Origin: Dermatophagoides farinae
Taxonomy: Eukaryota; Arthropoda; Arachnida; Sarcoptiformes; Pyroglyphidae
Assembly (NCBI RefSeq): GCF_024713945.1
Contig: NC_134683.1
Span: forward strand, 3,101,501 to 3,165,500
DNA length: 64,000 nt
Reading direction: 5' to 3'
Shown here in pieces: positions 24,400 to 35,900 of the stretch. A program made the position numbers and the translations under genes. Under the pieces are notes generated by a model. The model was not told where the DNA came from. It was given only the letters and a program-made list of their open reading frames with translations, and ran no database searches. The number at the start of each line of letters is the position of its first letter. The stretch's first letter is position 1.

Positions 24400-27300
24400 C
24401 TAGGCAATGACCAATGGTTCATCATCCGAATAGGCGTGATTGTCTTCGACTAGTAAAAAGAAAAAAAAAGATTTTCATTAGAAAAAAAATATGTAACTTG
24501 TCTGAATAAAAAATATACCTTGAAGATTATGATACGATGAAAGTGTGGCCGAATCTAATCGAGAATTATAACGGCTACCGGCAAATGCAGCCGATAATAA
24601 GATTGTTGGCCGTGATCCAATATTTTTTACGGCCATATATGCCAAGAAAATGGACATGGTTATAATGATGAATATTAAAAATAGTTCTTTGATGCCAAAT
24701 TGGTATAAATATGATGATGTTGTTATTGTTGATGTTGTAGCTAAAAATAGTAGATTATTAATAAAAAAAAATTGCAAAATATTAATGATCATGAATCAAA
24801 CTAACCGAAATCTTCTGTGTAAAGCTTATATGTTTCTGAAATTGGTCCCGAATAACCATGATTATCAATTAATGAAACGGCAACAAAGTAATGATCTTTT
24901 TTGATTTTCGTTTCGAATATAGCCGGCGGTGATTTTGTTTGTATTGAATGTCCTTTTTGTACATCTTTTTCATCATGCAAATAGACTTTATATTGGATCC
25001 TGGTGGTGTGATAATGATCATTAATGATTGGAACAATATGAAAACAAAATAAAAATGATTACTTACCTATGCTGTTTATAATCATCATTTATGGGAAAAT
25101 TATCAACCATTTTCCAAATGACTTGTATTTGATTTTTATTATTAACATATGCAAATGGTTTCGTGACTGTAGGCATTGCTGGTGCTTCTAAAATTGTTTT
25201 CTCACTCCATCGAGATGATATTCTGCCATTTCCGGTGATTGTTGCCACTTTTATCTCATAGATTGCACCATAATGTACGCTTAGATCAAATGAATGATAT
25301 GTATCACGATTTGGTTGGAATCGGAATCGATCCAAACGTTTATTGACTAAATCATAAACATTGACAATATAGCCAATTTTTTCCGGTATAGGTGATTGAC
25401 ATGTAGCATTCCAATTGATTGAATATCTGGTGGCCAGTTCATTGGAAACTCGATATTGAATTCTTCGCGGTGGTGATGTTGGATCAAATTTCGTTATAAT
25501 TCGTAGCGGGTCTGATGATGCAGAACCGATTCCAAACGGTTTGATTAGACGTACCTGTACGGTATACATTTGACAATTGAATAAATTTTTCAATATAATT
25601 TTCGTGTCTTTAGTTTGGGCATAAATTCGCAGATTTTGAACATCATCTCCAACATATATGGCATATTCCCATTCGATTGTTTTTTTATCATCCTTATTTA
25701 GTAGATATTCAATGGATTTTCGAAGAGGTGCTTGCCACCAAAGAGAAATTCTTGAACCAGAAACCTCGTATTGAACAGAAACAGATGGTAATTGTGAACC
25801 AAATGTACGTATATCCAGAACATTATTATCGATACCATCGAACCAGAATTGGTCATCAATATAGGGATATAATTTAAATCGATAATCCACACCAGGCGAT
25901 AAATTGTTCACAATTATTCGATTATTTTCAACGGTTAAATTTTGTGAAAACGAAGGAAAATATTTTTCACAAGTGTAGACAATAAACCATTTAGTAATGT
26001 TTTCCGGATGTGATTGCCACGATAATTCAATGGAATTGATGGTATGATTTTTTGCTGTAAAATTTTTGATTGCTGCAATCGATCCAATCGATAAAGGAAT
26101 TTTTATTGAATTTTGGCTTTCTAGATTTCTATTTAACGATGTAACCCAGAATGTATAATTAATACCGGTTTGAAAACAACATAATTGAATCTGATTAGAA
26201 TGACTATCAAATGTTATTGGTGGATCTGGTGGTGTTTGATATATACGATAACTTTTGATTGATGTCGGTGATAGTGGTATGGACCAATTTAACAATACTT
26301 GATTATATTCAACAATTTTTACAGTCAAATTATCAGGTGCTGGCGGTGAAATAGATTCCGTTGTTACAATTACAAAACTATTTGATGGATATATCTGAGT
26401 ATCGTTTTCATGAATGTCAGTGGAATTTGGTGATAAAAATTTATAGTAAACAAATGCTTTATATGTATGGCCAGGTGTTAGATTCTGAAATGTATAGCTT
26501 TGATTCTCAGTCCAATCTGTGGCATTAAAAGCAGATTGATTATTTATTACTGGTGAATGATGATGATGATGATGTTCATCAATCCATGCCGGTAAAAATG
26601 AATAAACATGATTGAACATATTTTTCAATTGTACACGCCAATAAATAGTAAAACTATCGATACGAATTGAATCATAATGTACAAAAATTTGTAATCCATC
26701 TTTAGATATTTTAGCTTGTTCACAATTTTCTTCATCACTACCATCAAGACAATCATGATGGCCATCACAATGTTGATTTAATTCAATACATTCACCATCA
26801 TTACAACTGTATCCAAGACAAACAGGTGCAACAGTTACTTTGGAATTTAGACAACCCCATTCATCGCTTCCATCGAAACAATCTTGGCGACCATCACAAA
26901 CTTTTCTTGGTGGTATACAACCAATACTTAATAGGCAGCTAAAATAATTTTCTGGACATTTAATTTCCGTATCGTTGAAACAATTTTGTTCATCTTCATT
27001 GAAACGGCAATCCGGTCGACCATCACATACGAAAAGTTGAAGTATACATTGATTTGATTTATAACAATAAAATCGATTATTACCACATTTTAAATCGCCA
27101 TTCGATAAAATGCTTGTTGATTCAATGTTGGACCCATTTTCGTTCTTATCGTTTGATGATATTATTTCAGGACAATCTAATTCATCTGTACCATCAATAC
27201 AGTCTTTGTTACCATCACAAAACCATTCGATTGGTATGCAAAAATTATCCGATTGACAATGATATGAATTATTTGGACATTTTAATGATGAATCATGATT

Positions 27301-30300
27301 TTTGTTGTTGTTGTTGTTGGTATGATCATGTTCAGGATCGTATGATCCTTGACCAGTAATATTGGTAATGATACCAGCATCAGTACAGTTTGCTTCATCA
27401 CTTCCATCGATACAATCTGGATCATTATCACATACAAAAAGTTTATCGATACAAATATTATTTGGACAACTGAATTCCATTTCAGTACATCCCGATGTAC
27501 AATTATCTAATTCATCACTTTTATCCAAACAATCAAAATAACCATCACAACGCCAATGTTTATGGATACAATCACCATTATTACAACGAAAATGTCCATC
27601 TTCACATTGGGTTATATTTTCAGTGGTTGAATGATTACTATATGCACAGCCAATTTCATCGCTACCATCACGGCAATGGTCAAGAAAATCGCAAACATTT
27701 CTTATATCAATACAACGATAATTGCTACATTGAAATTCTGTTAATGGATTACATTTTTGATAGAATGATGCACATAATGTTAAATCTTCATCACTACCAT
27801 CTTCACATTCTTGTTCATGATCACACATCCATAAATCTTGTATACATTTTCCAGATGATTTACAACGAAATTCTCTTAATTTACATTGTTCATTATGACA
27901 ATATTTTTCATCCGATCCATCATTACAATCATCATCTTCATCGCATTTCCAATAACGTGATATACAATTACCATTATCACATTGAAATTCATTTGATGCA
28001 CAAGTCGCATTCGGTGATGATGATCGACATGCACCTGTTGCTGTCAATATACGATCATATGGACATGAACATTTTTCATTACCATCTGGTGTTTGAGTTA
28101 TAATATATCCATCAGGACATAAACATCGATATGTATTGAACGGTGTAGCAATACAAAGATGTGAACAAGTACCATTCAAATTACAGACATTGGTTTCATT
28201 GGAAAATTGATTCGTAACAATCTTTAAATCCATTGCACTTGAAACATCTTCAAGTATTGTTTTACGTACGGTGGAATTGTTTTTACTGATCAATATTAAT
28301 TTATTTAGAACCCAATCATCATAGAATACCATGTCTTTGAAAACGCCTAATGCAAATGGATGTGGTGCTTGTTCACCACGAATAAGATATCTAAAATCTG
28401 TACCATCATATAATGAATTTGCGATATAATCATGTTTAGCATCCACCCAATAGATTCGTTTGGCCTGATGATCAACAGCAATACCATTTGGCCATTTAAC
28501 AACATTACTATTGAATAAAACGCGTACATTTTTACCATCTAAATCACTTCGAATGATGGCCGATGTTAAACTCCAATCGGTGATAAATAAAAAACATTCA
28601 ATCGGATCAATAGCAATGCCTCTTGGTTTCTTGATATTTGGATCACTTAAAATTGTTCGACGCATTCGACCTTCATAATTGATTCTTGTGTTGATTAATT
28701 CAACTTTGGATTTGTTTCCATTTACAAAATATAAATGACCATTAATCTGATTGAATGCAATACCTTCAACAGAATCCAGACCTATTTCAACCAATGTTTC
28801 TGGTTGTAATTGTTCACCATCGAAACAATACCGTAGGATTCTATTCGAATGAATATCTGACCAATAAAGACAACTGTTTTTGTAATCAAAATCGGCTGCA
28901 ATAGCATTCGTTAAAAATGATTTAGGCAATAATGTTAATTTAGTAAATTCATAATCATTCAATGGAATGATTGATATTTCTTGTCGTTGAATAAATAGAA
29001 TGAATTCAGGCACTAATGTTGTATTGAATGGACATGGAAGCAAATGTGGTGAATACCAATCTTCTTCACCACCTTCGCAAGTATCACCAGGTAATTTACG
29101 AAAACCTTTAGTCTTGTTAAACATTCGTCCAGGTGAACAATTGCTATAGTTGATCGATTCAAGCCATGATTCGTGTACAAGCTCACAATGAAAACCAATG
29201 GATTTAGTAACTGGCATGTAACCTAAATCACATTCATAATCGGAATGTTTACATGGACAATTAATCTGATAGACTGGACGGGCAAATTCATTGCCATTAT
29301 AACATTTTCGGCTAGGAATACGTCGAAGAAAAATTTGTGTAGATCCAAGTAAACATTTGGATTCAAAATCATGTGGTGACCATTCTTTATAATCGGTTGG
29401 CATTCGACATGGTGAGTCGAAAATTTCCGTAAAATTAACCTGTTTTTAATTCATTTATAATGAGATAAAGTATGTCCAAACAAACTAAAAATAATGATCA
29501 AAACTAACCTGAATAACAATCCATTCATGACGTTTTTCTGCAGAACCAAATATTGTAAATGTAGCCGTTTTCTCTCCCGGTTCTGTCAATAGTCCGTATA
29601 CACGAATTTTATTCGGATGAAATTTAAGCAATGTGAATGAATATCCATCATCGATTGAATAGTAGAGTTCATTGGTTGGACCGGCTTTTGAAAAATGTTC
29701 TACGGCTACTATGATGCTACCGAAATCTCCAAATGCATAGAGATAATTACCGGTAAGTATTTGACGCCATGTATTTCCAGCATCAAGACTTAGATAAAGA
29801 TTTTGTTTGCCTTTTAATGAATCACCAAGTATACCAGTGGCAAGTATAAATCCAACCGATGATTCACGTGTGAGTATTGGTTTTGAATTTGAATTCATTG
29901 ACAGATATCGCTGCGTCAAATGTAATGAACAATTATTATGAGTAATATTGCATACGATTGGATGGCCAAATGCATCTTTTGTTGGTGGTTTCAATGTATG
30001 CCAACGATTACCCATATCGAATGTAATCAACGTAATAATATCCGATATAGATTTACGTTGTGGATTTTTCCATTTAGAAATAATATATGTGCCACGAATG
30101 CCGGCCACACGATGTATGTCGGCAAATTCTTGATCTTTAGATATTTCATAATGTAATCCAGGTATATGTCCTGAATATTCTGGATGATAGAAGACAATAT
30201 TATCCAAAGATAAGGTGAATTTATCAAAATCAACATTTGAAATATAAAGATTTGTTTGACCATTTCGAAAAGTGACGCAAAGAAAGATGGCCACATCGGT

Positions 30301-31373
30301 TATATCGACTACAAAATAATTGACAGGTTCGAGCATATCACCGAAATCTGAATCTAATATTTGTACTTTGAAAAATGGTTGACGATCGATAGAAATCCAT
30401 AAATCAAGCATAGAATGACTTTTGTTGCTGTTATGTGTGTATAAATTCAATCGACGAGTTGCAAATATGAAACGATTTTGGATGGAAACTTTTTGCACAT
30501 CTGGTAACCAGGTATGAACGAAATGATGTTTTAAATGATGATCACTAGGAAATGCAATTAAAGATGATTGACCATTAGGTTCAAAACGTTGTGCAAAAAT
30601 CGTTCGAAAATCTATAGCTGGATCAATTTTTGGTATGGTCCATGTAAAATAACCAGTAGAAGTTGAATGTATTACTTCCCAAGTAATGCCAAAATCTTCA
30701 CTAACAAATAGAACATCATTTGATGATTGTGCAAGAATTGAGATTTGGTTCGGTTGGATGTAGTTGAAATTTTTTCGGAGTAAAAGGTAAACGATTTCGT
30801 TTAAATGTTCGACCATAATCATTAGTGATGAAGATGTGTTGATTTTGTTGATCAACAAACACGTAGAATGAATTCAATATTGGTGATATGTAGAATGTAT
30901 GCATCATTGCAGATTGATTGTCATTTGTTTTCAAATCAGCCATTAAAAATGTTCGCCCATAATCATGTGAAATGTATATGGATGATGATTGATTTTGGCG
31001 ACTGTTTGCACGATTTTTGGCCAAACATATGATAACTGGAGTATTGTTCCCGGCCCAATGAACTATTGAAATTGAACATTAATTAGAAAATTTTTAATTT
31101 ATTAATTATCAACAAACCTGTAAGCTGCTCATGGCTATCATTTAGATTAACAAAATGAATCAAAGATTTATTATAGGAAAATGTTACACCAAGAACATTG
31201 GATTTATTTTCAATTGTTGAATTTCTAATATTAAGCCATTGACTAAGACGATGATCATTGGGACCTAAAAAATCACCACTAAATGCATCAACAGATTGAT
31301 GTTGTGTTATTAGTAAATGATGAATTGAAAATAAAATTGTAAATAAAAGTAATATTTTAAAATTTTCATTCAT
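24400..31373 (-). CDS. SORL1: Sortilin-related receptor SorLA, with one apparent 1-base frameshift
   Basis: Type I endosomal sorting receptor. Exons 31373-31118, 31062-29509, 29439-25067, 24999-24806, 24740-24519 and 24449-24400 give about 2,215 residues, close to vertebrate SORL1. Order: signal peptide; VPS10 propeller with Asp-box motifs (SHDYGRTF, TNDYGRTF, SEDFGITW, SLDAGNTW); 10CC module (DYKEWSPHDFESKCLLG); YWTD propeller (DFDYKNSCLYWSDIHSNRIL); EGF-like; nine LDLR class A repeats (e.g. CDNGNCISRYWKCDEDDDC); a run of fibronectin III domains; TM helix ELFLIFIIITMSIFLAYMAV; and a tail with FAGSRY, equivalent to the FANSHY retromer motif, and the terminal GGA-type motif DDEPLVIA. Exon 2 length is off by one: the frame breaks near 30,732-30,745 between HPTEPNL and ILAQSSND, and one surplus base explains it. 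No furin-type dibasic site is seen after the signal peptide, unlike vertebrate SorLA. Confidence 0.93.
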
Positions 31374-31811
31374 TATGGCTGGCTTGTTATGAGAATGAGA
31401 TCATCAAAATCATTTAGATAGATCAATATATATAAAAATTATAGCTGCTAAATGTTGATTATCATATAAAACGATTGAATAAATATCTATGACCAATTAT
31501 TATTGCTTTGATGATACATTTTCATGATGGTCATGCTTTTCGTATCAATTGTTCGTAGATGAAATTCGGATATTATCAAGCTTCGATTAATTTGGCACAC
31601 ATTTTTTTTTTTTTGGAAAAAATTCTCTAAAAAAATTTGGCAACACAAAAACAGAAAAAATTTTTTTTGTTTGTTTACATTGATGAATTCATGTGGATGA
31701 AATTTTTTTGTTTCTTGCTTGATTCAATGAGAAGATCGCGCTACAGCCAAAGAAAAGTGGCCACTGGTTTCTCGGATACCATACACAAAGAATGTGTTCC
31801 AAATAATAATA

Positions 31812-31831
31812 ATTTAACGCGCGCGTTAAAT
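31812..31831. repeat. Perfect 20-bp palindrome with CGCGCGCG core
   Basis: ATTTAACGCGCGCGTTAAAT reads identically on both strands. An eight-base alternating CG core is very unusual in this AT-rich window and lies within the divergent promoter. Confidence 0.9.
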
Positions 31832-31882
31832 GATTCAATTAGATTCGTTTGAAAATGTGAGAAAAAAAAATATTAAATTAAG

Positions 31883-31897
31883 GTTGCCATTGGTTAC
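31883..31897 (+). promoter_or_regulatory. Candidate RFX X-box
   Basis: GTTGCC-ATT-GGTTAC fits the imperfect-palindrome X-box layout (GTNRCC, short spacer, RGYAAC) with one mismatch in the second half-site. It is 353 bases upstream of TMEM17, a ciliary transition-zone gene, a class controlled by RFX factors in animals. Confidence 0.4.
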
Positions 31898-32249
31898 CGA
31901 GGAGATACACACAAAAATAACCGACACATTTGATCGTCATCAACAATCAATGATGAATGGATATGAATGTCAAATCTATTTTCAATCAAAACCGAATTTG
32001 ATTTGAATAATTTGCTTAGAAATCATTTCTTGATGCCATTTATTTAGTGTTGGCCACTGTTTTTATCATATCAATCGTTTGTTGATGATATGAACGTCGT
32101 ATTTTTTTTTCTTATCCGTCAAAATATTTGCAATTGATAAATCAAAATAATCATCATGGTATTTACTTATTTTCATATATAGTGATCATTGGATTCAATT
32201 TGAATTTATTTTTTTTTTCTTTACCACATAGTCAAATTTAAATTATCGA

Positions 32250-32941
32250 ATGAAAAACAAGATACAAAGCAATGTACAATTACAGATTCTTTTACATTTT
32301 AATATCTTTCTATTCATTTTATGGATTATTCTACATATTTTCTATTATCAACGAATCGAAATTATTCAATATTGTCAACAGGTTTTTAAGGTTAATGAAT
32401 TTAATTCTAAAAAAAAAAAATAAGAAAAATTCAACTTACACTTTTTTTTATTGAACTTCATTTTAGAATGATGACCTTTACGTTTTTCTTCGCAATGCAT
32501 CATTCACATTGTTGACCATTGTTGAATTTGGCCGTCTATATGCTGGATATTATGGTAATCGTTTGGAAAAGGTGTGTGTTGTATTGTTGTAATTTCAAAT
32601 TTTGTGGTTTAAACATAATATAATCCTATCATCATTCGATTCAGATTCAATATATGATTGCATTCATATTCTTATCAACAACATTTCAATTGCCAAATCA
32701 TCTTTTTCGTTTGATCACAATTGAATGTTGGTATCATCATGTATTTATACCTGAAATAATTTCCAATCTTTTACTATTATTGATGACATTGGCTGAAATC
32801 ATATTCAGTGTTTGGCATTTGAAAATAATATTGGAAAAAATTTATCAACAACAGCAGCAACAAGAATCACAACAAACTACTAGTGTCAGCAAAAATGATG
32901 ATAAACATCAACAACAATATGTTGGATATGATAATTGTTGA
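32250..32941 (+). CDS. TMEM17: TMEM17-family ciliary transition-zone protein
   Basis: Three exons, 32250-32381, 32467-32571 and 32645-32941, all phase 0, 177 residues. Four hydrophobic segments; the second and third are joined by the diagnostic VEFGRLYAGYYGNRLEK, matching the E-x-x-RLY-x-GY-x-GN-x-x-EK pattern of TMEM17, followed by FQLPNHLF (TMEM17: LQLP). The first exon (VQLQILLHFNIFLFILWII) also aligns with the TMEM17 N-terminal helix. The Gln-rich C-tail is not conserved. In other animals TMEM17 belongs to the MKS/tectonic complex that gates ciliary membrane entry; in a mite that would mean sensory cilia. TMEM80 and TMEM216 are the alternatives. Confidence 0.78.
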
Positions 32942-35900
32942 ACTTGTATGATGATTGTAATTCGAATGTTTGCGATCATTGATTTCTTCAAATTGTCATT
33001 CACAATTCAATGTTCAATGTTTTGATTGATCGTAGTCATGATATATGATTGCAGCTCCCGGTTTTTTTTTTAAATTGATGATGGAAAATACCATCATATT
33101 TTTTAACAGAATTGTAATTCTGTTCACCACAAATCATGTTTGAAATATGAATGTTTTAAAAAAAATGAGAAATGAAAAAAAATCACTATGATAATCTATT
33201 ATAACATTTTATGATCTTGTTGCTGGAAATAGTCGTGTGATTTTTTTTTCGAACCGGATTCGAAAAAAAAACAAAAATTTTCTTTTTTTTCACCCAAACC
33301 AAATTGATTTATTATCTGTGTATGTATGTTAATAATAAAAAATAAAATAAAATCATTCGAAATTCCAATCCAAATGAAATAAAATGAATTCCTTGTCATT
33401 AAAATTATCTTTTATAGTGAAAATCCATGTTTATGTGTCGGTGTGTGTGTGTGTGTGTGTGTGGACAAGATCATCACCATCACCAAACATCAATCTTGTC
33501 ATTTATAGAAAAAAAAAGAAACAGACCAGGATTTCATTTCAATTTATTTCCAAACATGTTTTGTAATTATTATTAATCATCATTGACCAATCAACATTGA
33601 TCGATGATGATAATGATCACACGAGGTTTTTTTTATGTATTAAAATTAATATAATAAATCAACAACTAGCCATTTTAATGATCTGATTTTTTTTCAGGGT
33701 GTCCAATGATGATCGTCGATTATTAACAATTGATTACGGATTTATAAGAAATGGAATTTTTTTTCTAACTTATTTCCTTCGGTTTATCAGGGCTTTACAT
33801 AGATTCTTTTTCAATGGAAAAATTTTCAATTTAGTTTAAATTGTTTCATTCAAGCATGAAGATTCTATAATGATTCTTTTGTGTCTGTGTTAATGATGAT
33901 CATCATTATAATCATTAATGGACACAGATCCGGTAGTCTTCAAGCAATTCAATGTCAATGTCAATCAATTTCTATATGTAAATAATCCCATTTCTCACCG
34001 AGACAGGATAAACCTTCCAATCTCGACCTGTTGACCTGATTGCAGCTGATTTGAGGATAATCCACACATATATTCAAAAAAGCATTACCATACGAATGTT
34101 TGATTGGATTTATCGAATCGAATTTTTTTGTTTCTTTCAACAACATTCGATAATAATGTTAATTATGCATCAATGCTAATGATCAAACGCCATCGTCACC
34201 AGGACTGAAATAATTTTCATAGAATTTTATAGAATTAACCCTATCGTTAAATCCGAGATTCATGAATGATAGATTCATCATTATCGAAATACAATCATTG
34301 GCTCTGTGAATGAAAACTAACAATTAGTCTATCAAATCAACCGAAAACGAAACAACGACAACAACAACAACAAAATAAAAAGAAAATTTCGAAAAAAATA
34401 CCAAGAAAATGAAAAAAAAAAAACAAAATAACTGTCCCTAAGTCATCATTTTATACTGTTCTGGTTTTTTTTTTTGCTTTCTTCGAAAATTATCTTGAAC
34501 TAGATTTGAACACAATGTGTAAATGATGATTGTCATTCAAACGAATTTCTATCTGGTTTTTCTCTTTATTTATGAAATGATTAAGATTTACAATTCAAGA
34601 CCAAAAACGATTGTGTATGATGAACATGGTGAATAATGGGTGTGTGTGTGTATGTGTGTATTGATTTTTTTTTGTCGAAAACCATTTACACCTGAAAACA
34701 AACAAACAAACTGACCGTGGCAACAAGTGGTTCCGCGTTTGCATACTACGACAATAATAGCAAGATTATTATCGATTATCTTGAGGGGCCATTATCATCA
34801 TCATCATCATCATTTACACCAGAAAAATGTGACATTTTCACAAGAATCATCAAAGAATGAATGTAAAAAAATGCTTCAAAAAAAATAATGGCAGATTTAT
34901 CCGTTTTCCGTATATATCCTTGATGATATTCAAATTATCATCATCATCATTATCATGGTCGATGGTCACACACGACGTAAACGACGACGATGATCATTAT
35001 TCTCGTTTCTACCAAGTCTATACTGGTGATAATAGGTGATGATGATGATGATGAATGATGTGATGGAAAAAGTGGGTATTTATTTTTCAATTAGAGCTTT
35101 AAAATTGTCCCATATGAGAATAATGACAAAAAAACTGCAAAAAAGAAGAATTTCTTCAGACATTTGACCGAATTTTTTCTGTTTTTGTTTTCTTGTTTGT
35201 TTGTTTTTTTTAGTTTTCCCAGAAATTTTTTTTTGTTCATCTTTAAATGTTTTTGGACAATTCAATTTTTCAATTAATCATAATCAAAGCAAGTGAATCG
35301 AATAAAAACAAAACAACAAAAAAAATCTGTCTGTGAATTAAAATGAATAACAACAGCAAGAAGAAGAAGAAGAAGGTAAGTAAAAAACTTCATGGGTTGT
35401 GATCATCAAGAGTGATTAATTATCATTATCACCTTTAGCGAACAATGTCTTCAGATCCTAAATGGCCATGGTGTGTGTGTTGATCATCGTTTTGTTTTTG
35501 TTTACATTATCGGATACATTATCAACATGTTTGATATGTTTTTTTTACACCAAACAGAAACAAAAAGGTGTGTATGAATGATGTGTGTGTCATATGACAT
35601 TGATTAAAATTGTTTTTTATTTTCAGATTTAAATTTCGGATAAACATAGATATGTGGTCAACAGAATCTATTCAGCTTTCATATATTAAAGAATCAGAGA
35701 AAATTTAATTCAAATGGAAATCATAATGATGAATTGTTGTTGTCGTTGTTGTTGTTGATCATCATCTTTAACAATGTTTATTATACAGGTGAAATTTTTC
35801 ATTCTAAAATTTCTCTTTTATTTTTTCTTCATTCACTATTTGATTTTTTTTTATTTATTTGTTTATAAAATTTAATTCAATGATTTTGATCATCGTCACT

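Larger units (their letters stand above)
31374..32249. promoter_or_regulatory. Head-to-head promoter region of SORL1 and TMEM17
   Basis: 876 bases between two divergent start codons. AT-rich, but containing a 20-bp CG-cored palindrome and an X-box-like element (listed separately). No coding sequence seen. Confidence 0.5.

Noticed and set aside
27495-28103. 202-codon plus-strand frame rich in His/Tyr/Asn
   Set aside because: It lies antisense to the LDLa repeats of SORL1 and reads the reverse complement of that coding sequence.
35341-35376. ATG AAT AAC AAC AGC followed by Lys codons and a GTAAGT donor, looking like a first coding exon
   Set aside because: Its phase-0 end would read a stop at the acceptor before 39,129, and the triplet run is of the simple-repeat type seen all over the window; at most a noncoding 5' exon.
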